Shown here one piece after another: positions 18,299-27,553 of a DNA stretch of 64,000 bases (positions are counted from its first letter, which is position 1; each line of letters starts with the position of its first letter). Source of the stretch: LMUY01 sp965199005 (lineage in GTDB: Bacteria; Pseudomonadota; Alphaproteobacteria; Acetobacterales; Acetobacteraceae); NCBI GenBank assembly GCA_965199005.1, contig CBDAQK010000001.1, positions 682,001-746,000 of the forward strand, in the 5' to 3' direction. A program made the position numbers and the translations under genes. A model generated the notes under the pieces. It saw only the letters and a list, made by a program, of their open reading frames with translations, had not been told where the DNA came from and ran no database searches.

Positions 18299-19528
18299 TC
18301 AGATCGCCGCGGTGGCGAAGCGCGGCTCCTGCCATCGCGCGCTCTGCAGGATTTCCCGCAGCCGGGCCACCGCGTGCCAAAGGTCCTCGTGGCGCAGGGC
18401 GAGCGGACCGAGGCCGAAGCGGATGGTGTCGGGCTTGCGATAGGAGCAGATCACCCCGGCGGCAACCAGCGCCTGGCTCAGCTGGGCGGCGGCGGGATAG
18501 GAAAACCCGACATGCCCGCCCTGCTCTTCGTAGGTGCCCGGCGAGGTGACGGTGACACCGAGGCCGCCGCATTGCTGCATCAGCAGGCCGGCGGCAGCGG
18601 CGGACAAGCTGCGGTGCTTGCGGTCCAGCGCCGCCGGCGAGACCTCGCGCCAAATATCGACGGCGGCGGCGAAGGCGGTGTTGGCGAGCACCGCGGGCGA
18701 GGCCACCAGATGCCGCTGCGGTCCGGCGGCGGGGACGAATTCGGCTTCGAAGGCGAATGGATGAGCATGGCCCATCCAGCCGCAAATCGTCGGCCAGGCA
18801 GCGTCATGATGGCGCGGATGCACGTAGAGCAGCGCCGGGGCGCCCGGGCCGCCAGAGAGGTATTTATAGCCACAGCCGACGGCGAAGTCGGCATCGGTGC
18901 CGCGCAGGTCGATGACGTTGGCGCCGGCACTGTGCGACAAATCCCACAGCGTCAGCGCCCCGGCAGCATGGGCGGCCCGGTTGACCGCACCCATGTCCCA
19001 ACGGCGGCTGCTGCGATAGTCGACATGGCTCAGATAGACCACGGCCACGTCGTCACCGGTCGCCGCCGGCAACTCGCCCGGGTCGTCGATCAGACGTAGC
19101 GACGCGCCGGCATGCCGCGCCAGCCCTTCTGCGACGTAAAGGTCCGTCGGGAACACGTGGCGCTCGGCGACCACCACGCGGCGGGCGGCTTGCAGCCGCA
19201 GCGCGTATGTCAGCAGTTTGAACAGGTTCACCGTGGTGGTGTCGCAGACCACCAAATCCTCGGGATCGGCGCCGAGGATGGCGGACAGGCCGGCGCCGAG
19301 GGTGCGCGGCTGGTCCAGCCAGTCGGCCGTGCTCCAACTGCGCCGCCGCTGTTCCGCCCAGCCCTGCTGCAACACCCGGGCGACCCGGCTCGGCACGTCG
19401 CGCGGCATGGCCCCGACCGAATTGGCATCGAGATAGATCGCCCCGGCCTCGCCCGGGGCGAAGCGTGCGCCGAGCAGCGCCAGCGGGTCCGCAACGTCGG
19501 CGGCGCGGCAGTCATCCAGGGTGATCAT
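18299..19528 (-). CDS. kynU: Kynureninase or close relative
   Basis: A 409-residue fold-type I PLP enzyme. The Schiff-base lysine is Lys222 in GCGYKYLSGGPGA, preceded by the cofactor-binding Asp196 in WDLSHSAGA. Both motifs are diagnostic of kynureninases. The enzyme hydrolyses kynurenine or 3-hydroxykynurenine to (hydroxy)anthranilate and alanine. I chose the ATG at 19528 (MITLDDC), the usual start for the family. It is the first gene of a four-gene operon with hyuA, hyuB and a receptor. No kynA or kynB is present, so a kynurenine-like substrate other than the tryptophan intermediate is possible. Confidence 0.85.
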   Translation of the reverse strand: MITLDDCRAADVADPLALLGARFAPGEAGAIYLDANSVGAMPRDVPSRVARVLQQGWAEQRRRSWSTADWLDQPRTLGAGLSAILGADPEDLVVCDTTTVNLFKLLTYALRLQAARRVVVAERHVFPTDLYVAEGLARHAGASLRLIDDPGELPAATGDDVAVVYLSHVDYRSSRRWDMGAVNRAAHAAGALTLWDLSHSAGANVIDLRGTDADFAVGCGYKYLSGGPGAPALLYVHPRHHDAAWPTICGWMGHAHPFAFEAEFVPAAGPQRHLVASPAVLANTAFAAAVDIWREVSPAALDRKHRSLSAAAAGLLMQQCGGLGVTVTSPGTYEEQGGHVGFSYPAAAQLSQALVAAGVICSYRKPDTIRFGLGPLALRHEDLWHAVARLREILQSARWQEPRFATAAI

Positions 19529-19595
19529 GCCGCCCACGATAGCGCCCGCCGCCGCCTCGTCCAGGGGCCCTGTTGCGTTGCAGCGCGAGCATGCC

Positions 19596-20510
19596 ATGGT
19601 GGCGCGGCAACCGGGAACGCATGCTTTGGGGCTGGCCTATTTTCTGCAACTGCTGGTCAACGGCCTGGCCACCGGCATGATCTACGCGCTGATCGCGATT
19701 GGCCTGTCGCTGATCTTCGGCGTCATCGAGATCGTCAACTTCGCGCACGGCGAGTTCTACATGCTGGGCGCGATGCTGAGCTATTTCTTGGTGACCGGCA
19801 TTCCCGGGTTTGCGCCGCCCTATTTGCTCACGGTCTTGGCGGTCACGCTGGCAGTCGCCGCCCTCGGCTATTTGTTCTACGAGGGGCTGCTGCGCCGCCT
19901 GCGCGGAAAATCGTTCGAGCGCAGCATCCTGCTGACGCTCGGCGTCTCCATGGTGCTGCAGAACGGCGCCATCTTCCTGTGGTCGTCGACGCCACGCTTC
20001 GTGCCGAGCCCCTACACCTACACCAACGTCTCGGCGTTCGGCGTGCGCATCGGCCTGCTGAAGCTATTCGCCCTCGGCCTGGCGGCGGCGGCGTTCGTCA
20101 TGCTCCATCTGGTGCTGAACCACACGCGGACCGGCAAGGCGATGCGCGGCATCGCGCAAAATCGCGAGGCCGCCATCATGGTCGGCATCGATCCGGAGGC
20201 GACGGCGCGGCTGGCGGTGATCGCCGGTATTGGGCTGGCCGGGCTGGCGGGGGCGGCCCTGGCGCCGATCTACTCGGTGCAACCGACCGTTGGTTTCGCC
20301 TATATGTTCAAGGCCTTTGCCGTGATCATCATCGGCGGCCTCGGTAATCTTGGCGGCGCTGCCTTGGCCGCCATCCTGCTCGGCGTGCTCGAGAGCTTTG
20401 CCAGCGGATTCTTTCCCCTCGTGATGGTCGACGCGCTGTCGTTCAGCCTGATGATCCTGGTGTTGCTGGTGCGGCCACGCGGGCTATTTGGCCAGGGTGT
20501 ACGGGTTTGA
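19596..20510 (+). CDS. HAAT-family ABC permease (LivH type), second set
   Basis: A 304-residue multi-spanning permease with the landmark ALIAIGLSLIFGVIEIVNFA and the late FAVIIIGGLGNLGGAALAAI. The start is uncertain. I prefer the ATG at 19596; an earlier in-frame ATG at 19521 would overlap the divergent kynureninase gene. The divergent starts leave only about 67 bases for both promoters, so the two operons may share regulation. Confidence 0.87.
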   Translation: MVARQPGTHALGLAYFLQLLVNGLATGMIYALIAIGLSLIFGVIEIVNFAHGEFYMLGAMLSYFLVTGIPGFAPPYLLTVLAVTLAVAALGYLFYEGLLRRLRGKSFERSILLTLGVSMVLQNGAIFLWSSTPRFVPSPYTYTNVSAFGVRIGLLKLFALGLAAAAFVMLHLVLNHTRTGKAMRGIAQNREAAIMVGIDPEATARLAVIAGIGLAGLAGAALAPIYSVQPTVGFAYMFKAFAVIIIGGLGNLGGAALAAILLGVLESFASGFFPLVMVDALSFSLMILVLLVRPRGLFGQGVRV

Positions 20511-21439
20511 GGCGTGCGGGGCTTGGCGTTGCCGTGTTGGCCATCCTGCTGCTGCCGCTGACGCCATTCGCGTCGGACTACGTGATGACGCTCGGCATCT
20601 CGATTGCAGTGTTCGCGGTGCTGAGCACCGGCCTCAACCTCGTCTACGGCTATACCGGGCTGATGTCCTTCGCGCAGGTCGCGTTCTTCGGCATCGGCGG
20701 CTATGCCAGCGCGCTGCTGGTGACGCGGCTCGGCTGGTCGGTGTGGGAGGGCAGCCTCGCCGGCGGGGTGCTGGCCACTGCAACCGCCCTGGTCATCGGC
20801 TACAGCTCGCTGCGGTTGTCGCGGGATGCCTTCGCCATCGTCACGCTGAGTTTCTCCCTGCTCTGCATGCTGGCAGCGCGCGACTGGGTGGAGCTGACCC
20901 GCGGGTCGATGGGAATCCCCGGGTTGCCTGCCCCGGTGCTGCAGCTTCCCGGACTGGCGCCGATCGCCATCAACGGGCCGCGGGCCTTCTATGCGGTGCT
21001 GGTGCCGTTCGCGCTGCTGGCCCTGGCGGCGGTGCATCGCCTGGTGCGTTCGCGCATTGGCCGCACGCTGATGGCGCTCCGGCTGAATGAGCCGATGGCG
21101 CAGTCCCAAGGCATCGACCCGTTGCGCCACAAGCTGCTGGCCCTCGCCGTCTCGGCCTTGCTCTCGGGCATGGCCGGCGGGATTTACGTGTTCAGCCTGA
21201 CCATCGTCGACCCCTCGGTGTTCGATTTCTACTACACCGAGACCATGCTGATCATGGTGATCGTTGGCGGCCCCGGCAGCTTCTGGGGCGTGCTCGTCTC
21301 CTGCGTCGTCTTTTCCGTCGTGCCCGACCTGCTGCGCTTCAGCGCGGATTTGCGCATGGTGCTCTACGGCGTGGTGCTGGTTGCAGCGATGCTGCTGTTT
21401 CCGCAGGGGCTCGGCGGGCTTTGGCGGCGGTGGACATGA
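20507..21439 (+). CDS. HAAT-family ABC permease (LivM type), second set
   Basis: A 310-residue permease with LNLVYGYTGLMSFAQVAFFG and the loop GRTLMALRLNEPMAQSQGID. The most likely start is a TTG overlapping the stop of the preceding permease gene (TTGA). Both flanking overlaps show translational coupling in a four-gene unit. Confidence 0.88.
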   Translation: MRRAGLGVAVLAILLLPLTPFASDYVMTLGISIAVFAVLSTGLNLVYGYTGLMSFAQVAFFGIGGYASALLVTRLGWSVWEGSLAGGVLATATALVIGYSSLRLSRDAFAIVTLSFSLLCMLAARDWVELTRGSMGIPGLPAPVLQLPGLAPIAINGPRAFYAVLVPFALLALAAVHRLVRSRIGRTLMALRLNEPMAQSQGIDPLRHKLLALAVSALLSGMAGGIYVFSLTIVDPSVFDFYYTETMLIMVIVGGPGSFWGVLVSCVVFSVVPDLLRFSADLRMVLYGVVLVAAMLLFPQGLGGLWRRWT

Positions 21440-22212
21440 CGGCGCTGCTGGAAGTGCACGGCCTGTCGCGGCACTACCGCGGGCTGGCGGCGGTGGACGA
21501 TTTGTCGTTCGACGTGCCGAAAGGTTCGATCACCGGGCTGATCGGCCCGAACGGCTCGGGAAAGAGCACCACCATCGACTGCCTCACCGGCTTCCAGCCC
21601 GCCAATGCCGGGCGCTGGACGCTCAACGGGCAGACGCTGCACGGCAAGACCCCGCAGGCGATGGCGCAGACCGGGCTGACGCGAACCTTCCAGGCGGTGC
21701 GCGTCTACGATGCGCTCTCCCTGCTCGACAATTTGCGCATCGCCGCCCAGGCCTCCGACGGCACCGGCTGGGCCGACGCGCTGCTGCGCACCCGGCGCTG
21801 GCGGGCGGCCGAGGCGGCGGCGGATGCGCGGGCCCGCGAGCTGCTCGGCATCGTTGGGCTGCTCGACTTTGCCGACGCGCCGGCGGAGCGCCTGTCCTAT
21901 GGCCAGCGCAAGCTGCTACAGCTTGCCGCCGCCGTGATGGCGCGGCCCAAGCTCGTCATGCTCGACGAGCCGGTCGCCGGCGTAAACCCGACGATGATCC
22001 TGCGCATCGCCGAAATCCTGCGCCGGATGCGCGGCGAGGGCGTGACGCTGGTGGTGGTCGAGCACAACGTCGACTTCATCGTGGGGCTCTGCGACCGCGT
22101 CATCGTGCTGGCGGCTGGGCGCAAGCTTGCGGAAGGGCCGCCATCGCTGATCCGCAGCGACCCGGCGGTCCTCGCGGCCTATCTCGGCACCGGGCGGAAG
22201 CGGCGCGCATGA
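21436..22212 (+). CDS. HAAT-family ABC ATP-binding protein (LivG type), second set
   Basis: A 258-residue ATPase with Walker A GPNGSGKSTT, signature LSYGQRKLLQLAAAVM (Tyr replaces the usual Gly) and Walker B LVMLDEPVAGVNPT. The ATG at 21436 overlaps the LivM-type stop. It acts with the next gene product as the motor of the second transporter. Confidence 0.9.
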   Translation: MTALLEVHGLSRHYRGLAAVDDLSFDVPKGSITGLIGPNGSGKSTTIDCLTGFQPANAGRWTLNGQTLHGKTPQAMAQTGLTRTFQAVRVYDALSLLDNLRIAAQASDGTGWADALLRTRRWRAAEAAADARARELLGIVGLLDFADAPAERLSYGQRKLLQLAAAVMARPKLVMLDEPVAGVNPTMILRIAEILRRMRGEGVTLVVVEHNVDFIVGLCDRVIVLAAGRKLAEGPPSLIRSDPAVLAAYLGTGRKRRA

Positions 22213-22928
22213 GCCTCCTGCAGCTCGACGCGCTCTCGGCCGGCTATGGCGAAACCCCGATCGTGACGGATTTTTCCGCCGAGGTCGATGCCGGCAGCAT
22301 CACCACCATCATCGGGGCCAACGGCGCTGGGAAGTCGACGCTGCTGCGCGCAATCTTCGGCATCAACACGCATTTCGCGGGCCGCATCCTGTTCGACGGC
22401 ATCGAGGTGCAGGGCTGGACACCGCGCCAGCGCCTGGCTCAAGGCATTGGCCTGGTGCCGCAGGGGCGCTGTAATTTTCCGCTGATGTCGGTGCAGGACA
22501 ATCTCGAACTCGGCGCGTACGGGCTGCGGCGCGCGGACATAGCCGCCGCGATCGCCAAGGCGCTGGACAGCTTTCCCATGCTGGCGGCCAAGCGCCGCGT
22601 GATGGCCGGCAACCTCAGCGGCGGGGAACAGCAAATCCTCGAGACCGCCATGGTACTGATCACCGGGCCGCGATTGCTGCTGCTGGACGAGCCGTCGCTC
22701 GGCCTCTCGCCGATCAACCTGTGGCAGGTGTTCGACCTCCTGGAAGGCATCCGCGACACCGGTGTCACGGTGCTGGTGGTGGAGCAGAATGCCGAGGCGG
22801 CGCTGGAGATTTCCGACTGCGCCATCGTCATGGAACTCGGCCGCAAGGTGATGGAGGCGCCGGCCGCCACAATCCTGGCCGACCCCCGTGTCCGCCAGGC
22901 CTATCTCGGCCGGGAGGCACCTAGGTGA
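22209..22928 (+). CDS. HAAT-family ABC ATP-binding protein (LivF type), second set
   Basis: A 239-residue ATPase with GANGAGKSTLL, signature NLSGGEQQILETAMVL and Walker B LLLLDEPSLGLSP. The ATG overlaps the previous stop (ATGA). It is the last gene of the second transporter operon and is convergent with the FRG-domain gene 24 bases on. Confidence 0.9.
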   Translation: MSLLQLDALSAGYGETPIVTDFSAEVDAGSITTIIGANGAGKSTLLRAIFGINTHFAGRILFDGIEVQGWTPRQRLAQGIGLVPQGRCNFPLMSVQDNLELGAYGLRRADIAAAIAKALDSFPMLAAKRRVMAGNLSGGEQQILETAMVLITGPRLLLLDEPSLGLSPINLWQVFDLLEGIRDTGVTVLVVEQNAEAALEISDCAIVMELGRKVMEAPAATILADPRVRQAYLGREAPR

Positions 22929-22952
22929 TGGGTCCCCAAGGGTCGTGAGATA

Positions 22953-23813
22953 CTAGCCGGATGTGGGTGGGATTTCCTGCTGAGCGCTCCATGTATCGTC
23001 GCGCACGCGCAAATGGACGCCTTCAGGCTGCATGTAGTGACGGGACAGCCAGCGGCTCAATCCGTCCAGGCCGGGGAACAACACCCGTTCGGTGATATTG
23101 GCCTGGTCCAGCTTGTCGCGGATTTCCCATTTCAAATCTGCTGGGATGATCAGCTTGCGCCCGACCCCTGGGTGCCCGGCGAGCCATTTATCCAGGTCTA
23201 GCCGCGCATTGGACGCCATGGAGAAGACGGCGAATTGGTTCGTGATGCGCTCGTTCAACGACGGGGGTTCGAAGAACAGCGCGAACTCCTCCTCATGCAC
23301 GGCATTGCCGGCGTCGAACGCCGCAAGGGTGGTTGCGTATTGTCGCAGTAATTCGGTGGTGAAGACGTGGGTGCCCGTCTGTTCCAAGATGGTCGATAGC
23401 CGCTGCGGCAGCAGTTTCGCCGCGGCATAATAGTCCAGGACCAAGATGGCCCCGTCGCTGCCATACGAGGCGAGTTCGGCGGTCGCGAAATGCATCGCGA
23501 CCAGCGGGGAATAGGTCCAGTCCAGCAGGCGCGTCGGTAGCCCGTGATGCTGCCCCAGCGCAATCCAGTTCCAGTCGTCGTCGAATGGCACGACCTCCCG
23601 ATGCGCGTATTTCCGGAAGCTGCGCAGCAGATGGTATTCCAGCGCCGCGTAATCGCCGCCCAGCCGCGCCAGCGAGGTGCGCAGGTCGAAATGCTGCCAG
23701 CCAATGCCACGAAACAGGCAGGTCGACCGGTGGCGCCGCAACACCGGGTTCCAGGAATTCTGGAACAGCTCCTCCTGCAGATGGGTCCAGGTTTTGATTT
23801 CGATCGTCTGCAT
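22953..23813 (-). CDS. FRG-domain protein
   Basis: A 286-residue protein with the FRG domain, named for CLFRGIGWQHFDLRTSL near residues 32-48. The second conserved block is LGQHHGLPTRLLDWTYSPLVAMHF at about residues 87-110. FRG proteins are widespread, often lie in defence or toxin neighbourhoods, and have no settled biochemical activity. There is no signal peptide or membrane segment. The next genes downstream of its start are a probable nuclease/partner pair, so this short island may be one accessory cassette. Confidence 0.8.
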   Translation of the reverse strand: MQTIEIKTWTHLQEELFQNSWNPVLRRHRSTCLFRGIGWQHFDLRTSLARLGGDYAALEYHLLRSFRKYAHREVVPFDDDWNWIALGQHHGLPTRLLDWTYSPLVAMHFATAELASYGSDGAILVLDYYAAAKLLPQRLSTILEQTGTHVFTTELLRQYATTLAAFDAGNAVHEEEFALFFEPPSLNERITNQFAVFSMASNARLDLDKWLAGHPGVGRKLIIPADLKWEIRDKLDQANITERVLFPGLDGLSRWLSRHYMQPEGVHLRVRDDTWSAQQEIPPTSG

Positions 23814-23891
23814 GGCGCGATCCTAACTAAGCTTCCACCTACCCGACCAGCCTAGATACAAGGTCCGCTTGAAACTGCTGCCCTTCGTGTC

Positions 23892-24281
23892 GTGGATGCA
23901 CGTCTCCGTGCTCTTATCGAGATAGTCAAGAAGAAGGCGCCTCTGATACTTCCAGCTGAACTCAACCCACTTACCTATGGTTCGCGGATGCACAAGATGC
24001 TTGCGGATGAGGTCAAAGCCTCGGGCATTCCGGGAGTGACAGTCGAACAGTCGTTTATCGATGGCAGGGCTGCTGACTATGGCGAAATTGGAACCGTGAG
24101 AGTCGACATCTTGTTAAGAAATCCAGCCGGCAGGATCGTTGCCGTCTGGGATTGGAAAACAGGTCTTAACCAATCTATGTCACGCGCCCGAGTTACCGAA
24201 ATTCAAGTTGCCGTTGGCAGGGAGTATGGCATGGTGCCCGTACGCGTGATTAGTACTGGCCTCGGCTACGTAGCGAGATGA
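23892..24281 (+). CDS. Probable PD-(D/E)XK nuclease domain protein, toxin-like
   Basis: A 129-residue protein with no close identity that I can name. Its core reads GTVRVDILLRN followed by IVAVWDWKTG, which fits a restriction-endonuclease-like active site (Asp in VRVDIL, then D-W-K). A final helix carries EIQVAVG. Small domains of this type occur as the C-terminal tips of polymorphic toxins. The start is a GTG without a clear ribosome site and the frame is open only about 12 codons upstream, so it may be a detached toxin tip. The gene is less GC-rich than its neighbours and is three bases from a partner gene. Confidence 0.5.
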   Translation: MDARLRALIEIVKKKAPLILPAELNPLTYGSRMHKMLADEVKASGIPGVTVEQSFIDGRAADYGEIGTVRVDILLRNPAGRIVAVWDWKTGLNQSMSRARVTEIQVAVGREYGMVPVRVISTGLGYVAR

Positions 24282-24284
24282 AGA

Positions 24285-24968
24285 ATGTCCAGGAAGAACA
24301 TAGCGAAAAATATAAGCACCAGTCTTCCAGGGAATTTTAACGTCAACAAAGGTATTGTATATGCTACGAAGCACGAGTACATAATCCGCGGCTTTCTTCT
24401 GGAAGGAACCGCTTACAAGGCAACCAGAAGACTTCACGAATTCACGTTTGCCTTATTTAGGACGCATAAATTCATCCACCTTGGTTACTGCAAAGAGTTG
24501 AAGAACCCGAATACCCTAACTGGCTCGTGGTTCGAGGGCGACGACGATACGATCGTGGCTGACGCCTTGGCCGCCATCCACGCCTCTGGGTCATTGGACG
24601 ACGCTATACAAGGGTGTTCACCCAGCCAGTTCCTGCAACGCTATGAAGTGCCCGATATCGACGACGTCCATTCGACCGACGCCTTCGACCTGGCATGCGC
24701 CGCCGGGCTCTGTGGCGATCTCTCCTTCGCGAGGCATGGCCTAGAAAGTGCCCGGCAAAGTCGGATCGATCTCGCACGCCTCTATGAACCCTATTCCGAC
24801 CACGAGGTGTTCCTCCAAACCGTCGCCGAGCGGCTTGAAGCTCTCGACCAAGGCTTCGATGTGTTCAAGGCATCCCTGCAGAAGGCGGCCACAGTGGCGG
24901 CCGCGGCACACGGGTTCTCTCCGCCGAGCTTTGACGACGCGCCCGGAGCGCAAGCAGGTCCGTATTAA
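24285..24968 (+). CDS. Unknown protein, possible immunity partner
   Basis: A 227-residue protein that I do not recognise. It has no signal peptide or membrane span. The acidic middle and C-terminal part (FEGDDDTIV, VPDIDDVHSTD) is typical of proteins that neutralise nucleases, though this is not diagnostic. It begins three bases after the probable nuclease gene and must be co-transcribed with it. The first 200 bases are clearly less GC-rich than the surrounding DNA, while the 3' half is not, so the gene may be a join of foreign and local sequence. Confidence 0.5.
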   Translation: MSRKNIAKNISTSLPGNFNVNKGIVYATKHEYIIRGFLLEGTAYKATRRLHEFTFALFRTHKFIHLGYCKELKNPNTLTGSWFEGDDDTIVADALAAIHASGSLDDAIQGCSPSQFLQRYEVPDIDDVHSTDAFDLACAAGLCGDLSFARHGLESARQSRIDLARLYEPYSDHEVFLQTVAERLEALDQGFDVFKASLQKAATVAAAAHGFSPPSFDDAPGAQAGPY

Positions 24969-25760
24969 CTAACGAGCGCTGGAGCGGTGGCGGATCGCCC
25001 GTTCAAACAAGAGCAGCCCGGTATTCGCCGCGATGGCGAATACCGCCAAGAATACCCCGATCGCCAGAATGGTCTTGATATCCCCCAGCCCCATCGCATT
25101 CATCGCTGCGAAGCCGAGACCGCGTTTGGAGGCGAACATCTCCCCAATCAGCACGCCCAGCAGGCTGAGCGAGAATCCGATGCGCATGCCGGCGATGACG
25201 TCCGGAATGATGGCCGGCAGCATGATCCGGCGCACAGCATCCACCCGGCTGAGGCGCAAGACCCGAGCCGTGCGCCCGTAGACCGGCGGCAACTGGCTGA
25301 TCGCATTGCGGGTCATCAGGGTGACCGGGACCAGCCCGTGCATCACGCCGAACGCGACCTTGGCGGACAGCCCCAGCCCGAACACCAGCAGCACCAGCGG
25401 ATAGAGCGTCACCTTGGGCAGCGCATAGAAGGTGACCAACACGGGCTCCACCACCTCGCCGGCCGGGCGGCTCAGCCCAAGTGTCACGCCCAGCACCACC
25501 CCGAATACCATCGACAGCAGGACAGCCCAGAAAAACGCCACCCCCGTCTCGCGCACGTCGAGCCAGAACCGGGCCGTCCTCATGATGCTCGCCAGGAATG
25601 CCAGTGTCTCCCCGGGTGCACTGACCGTGTCGGACCCGGCCATCGCGTGCACGCCTTGCCAAACCGCCACGAAGGCCACGGCCATGACGAGCGGGGGAAA
25701 TAGGTCGCGGATGGCCGAATTCACCGGCGCAGACGAGATTGCAGGCGGCGGTCCACCCAA
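24969..25760 (-). CDS. NitT/TauT-type ABC permease (SsuC-like)
   Basis: A 263-residue inner-membrane permease. The cytoplasmic EAA-type loop is IMLPAIIPDVIAGMRIGFSL, followed by GEMFASKRGLGF, as in SsuC, TauC and ThiX relatives. It overlaps the previous permease gene by 40 bases. The operon encodes two permeases and one receptor but no ATPase, so it must borrow an ATPase encoded elsewhere or be incomplete. Confidence 0.88.
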   Translation of the reverse strand: MGGPPPAISSAPVNSAIRDLFPPLVMAVAFVAVWQGVHAMAGSDTVSAPGETLAFLASIMRTARFWLDVRETGVAFFWAVLLSMVFGVVLGVTLGLSRPAGEVVEPVLVTFYALPKVTLYPLVLLVFGLGLSAKVAFGVMHGLVPVTLMTRNAISQLPPVYGRTARVLRLSRVDAVRRIMLPAIIPDVIAGMRIGFSLSLLGVLIGEMFASKRGLGFAAMNAMGLGDIKTILAIGVFLAVFAIAANTGLLLFERAIRHRSSAR

Positions 25761-26470
25761 TCGAGCGAGATGTTCACCGCGCTGACCACCAGAATGATCA
25801 GCAACATCAGCCCATACATCGTCCGGTTGTCGAAATTGTTATACGCGTAGGCGATCGCGTAACCCATGCCATCGCCTGACAGGATGAACTCGGATGCGAT
25901 CACCCCGATGAAGGCATAGGCGACGCAGAGCCGGGCCCCCGTGAAGAGGGCCGGGGCGGCGGCAGGAAATTGCACCAGGAGCGTCCGCTGCATCAGGGAC
26001 AGGCGCAGGACCCGCGCCGTCCTGTCGAGCACGGGTGGGATACGGTCGAGCCCGGTCAGCGTCGCGGTGATCATGGCGACGATGGCCAGCAGCACGGCGA
26101 TCGCGATGATCGGCGCGCTCCCGACGCCCAGGAGGACGATGAACACGGGGTAGAAGATGAAGGTCGGGACGGCATAATAGCTTGCCAGATAGGGCTCGAT
26201 CCCGCGGCGCAGGAACGGGATGGCGCGGAGGGCGACGCCGATGCCGAAGCCGCCGGCGATGGCGACCATGGCTGCCATCGCGACATTGCCCAAGGTCAGC
26301 AGGATGGCATGGTTGAATGCCCCCGACCGTAGGATTTCCCAAAGGCTGCCTGCCATCTCGGTGGGGGCGATGATGACGCTGCGCTTCACCAAGCCGGCCC
26401 GGCAGGCGAGTTGCAGGAGCGCCGCCAGCAGGGCGACGAGCCCGATGCTGGCCAGGCTGCGGTATTTCAC
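25721..26470 (-). CDS. NitT/TauT-type ABC permease, second subunit
   Basis: A 249-residue permease paralogous to the downstream one, with VQFPAAAPALFTGARLCVAY in the EAA loop and GVIASEFILSGDGMGYAIAY after it. Two different permease genes imply a heterodimeric channel, less common than the homodimer of SsuC systems. It starts 31 bases after the receptor stop. Confidence 0.87.
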   Translation of the reverse strand: MKYRSLASIGLVALLAALLQLACRAGLVKRSVIIAPTEMAGSLWEILRSGAFNHAILLTLGNVAMAAMVAIAGGFGIGVALRAIPFLRRGIEPYLASYYAVPTFIFYPVFIVLLGVGSAPIIAIAVLLAIVAMITATLTGLDRIPPVLDRTARVLRLSLMQRTLLVQFPAAAPALFTGARLCVAYAFIGVIASEFILSGDGMGYAIAYAYNNFDNRTMYGLMLLIILVVSAVNISLDWVDRRLQSRLRR

Positions 26471-26500
26471 GGCTGTCGGTGCAGCCTGCCTCGGATGCGA

Positions 26501-27481
26501 TCACTGCTCCGTTTGCAACTCCGCCGGCAGGAACGAGCGGTCGACCAGGGTGGACCAATCCGGCACCTTGGTGATCTCCCCCACCAAAACCAATCCCTCG
26601 GCGATCCGGTTCAGTTCCGTCAGGTTGATGCCGCCCTCGCTCCACATATGCGGCTCGATCATGTTCTGCATCGCCTGCTGCGCCAGCGCCGGGTCCATGT
26701 TGAACTCCTTGGCCACCAGCTTGGACGCGGCGGCCGGGTCGGCATAGATCGCCTGCACCCCCATGCGCCGGCCTGCGATGATGGCGCGCAGCTTGTCCGG
26801 ATGCGCCTTGGCGAAGGCTCGGGTGGTGATGCCGACCGAGGTGGTCATCGCCGGCAGCACTCCCTTCGCCCGGATCACGGTGCGGTAGCGATCCTTGCGG
26901 ATGATCGACAGCGGCTCGATCAGTACGGCGGCGGCGACCCCGCCCTGCTCCAGCAGGGTCAGCCCCTGCGTGTAGCCGCCGGAGACCACCCGCTGGATCT
27001 TCGAAGCATCGATCCCCTGCGCCTTCAGCTCCATGAGGAACACCATTTCGGAGGTCGATTTCGGGGAGGTGATGGCGACCTTCTTCCCGATCAGATCCTG
27101 CAGGCTCTTGATATCGGAATCCGGCATGGTGACCAGGCTGGATTCCGCCACCGTGCGGGTGGCGCCGTTCACGATCACCACGTCCAAATCCTCCCGGGCG
27201 GCGGCAAGGGCTGCGGCGGTCGCCACTTCGCCATAGGGGGTGTCGCTGGCCAAGATATTGCGGACGCTGGTGCCGCCGCCGTTGGAACCGAGGATGCCGG
27301 TGATGTCGATGCCAGCTTTTTTGAAATCCCCCTGCTCGATGGCGACCGCGAAGGGCGCGCCGTACAAGCTGGCCCCCCATTGCGTGACGGTGACCTCGTC
27401 CGCCCGGGCCGTGGCGGACAGGCCGAGCGCGAGGAGGGTGGCGAAGATGAGCCGGGCCGGGCTGGCTTTCACAGGTGACAC
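26501..27481 (-). CDS. NMT1/THI5-like periplasmic receptor (SsuA/TauA type)
   Basis: A 326-residue receptor with a Sec signal peptide ending near ARADEV. The mature domain begins VTVTQWGASLYGAPFAVAIE and shows the NMT1-like fold (GNSGGTS-type ligand loop seen here as GSNGGGTSVRN). Such receptors bind sulfonates, nitrate, pyrimidines or aromatic acids. The gene sits 73 bases downstream of nadC on the same strand, opposite pncA. The ligand may therefore be a pyridine carboxylate such as nicotinate or quinolinate; this is inference. Confidence 0.88.
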   Translation of the reverse strand: MSPVKASPARLIFATLLALGLSATARADEVTVTQWGASLYGAPFAVAIEQGDFKKAGIDITGILGSNGGGTSVRNILASDTPYGEVATAAALAAAREDLDVVIVNGATRTVAESSLVTMPDSDIKSLQDLIGKKVAITSPKSTSEMVFLMELKAQGIDASKIQRVVSGGYTQGLTLLEQGGVAAAVLIEPLSIIRKDRYRTVIRAKGVLPAMTTSVGITTRAFAKAHPDKLRAIIAGRRMGVQAIYADPAAASKLVAKEFNMDPALAQQAMQNMIEPHMWSEGGINLTELNRIAEGLVLVGEITKVPDWSTLVDRSFLPAELQTEQ

Positions 27482-27553
27482 GCTTTCAGTTCTCCAACGT
27501 CGCTGCTCGGTTCTGCCAGGCGGATTTCCCCTGGCAGTGGATGATGCGTCTCG

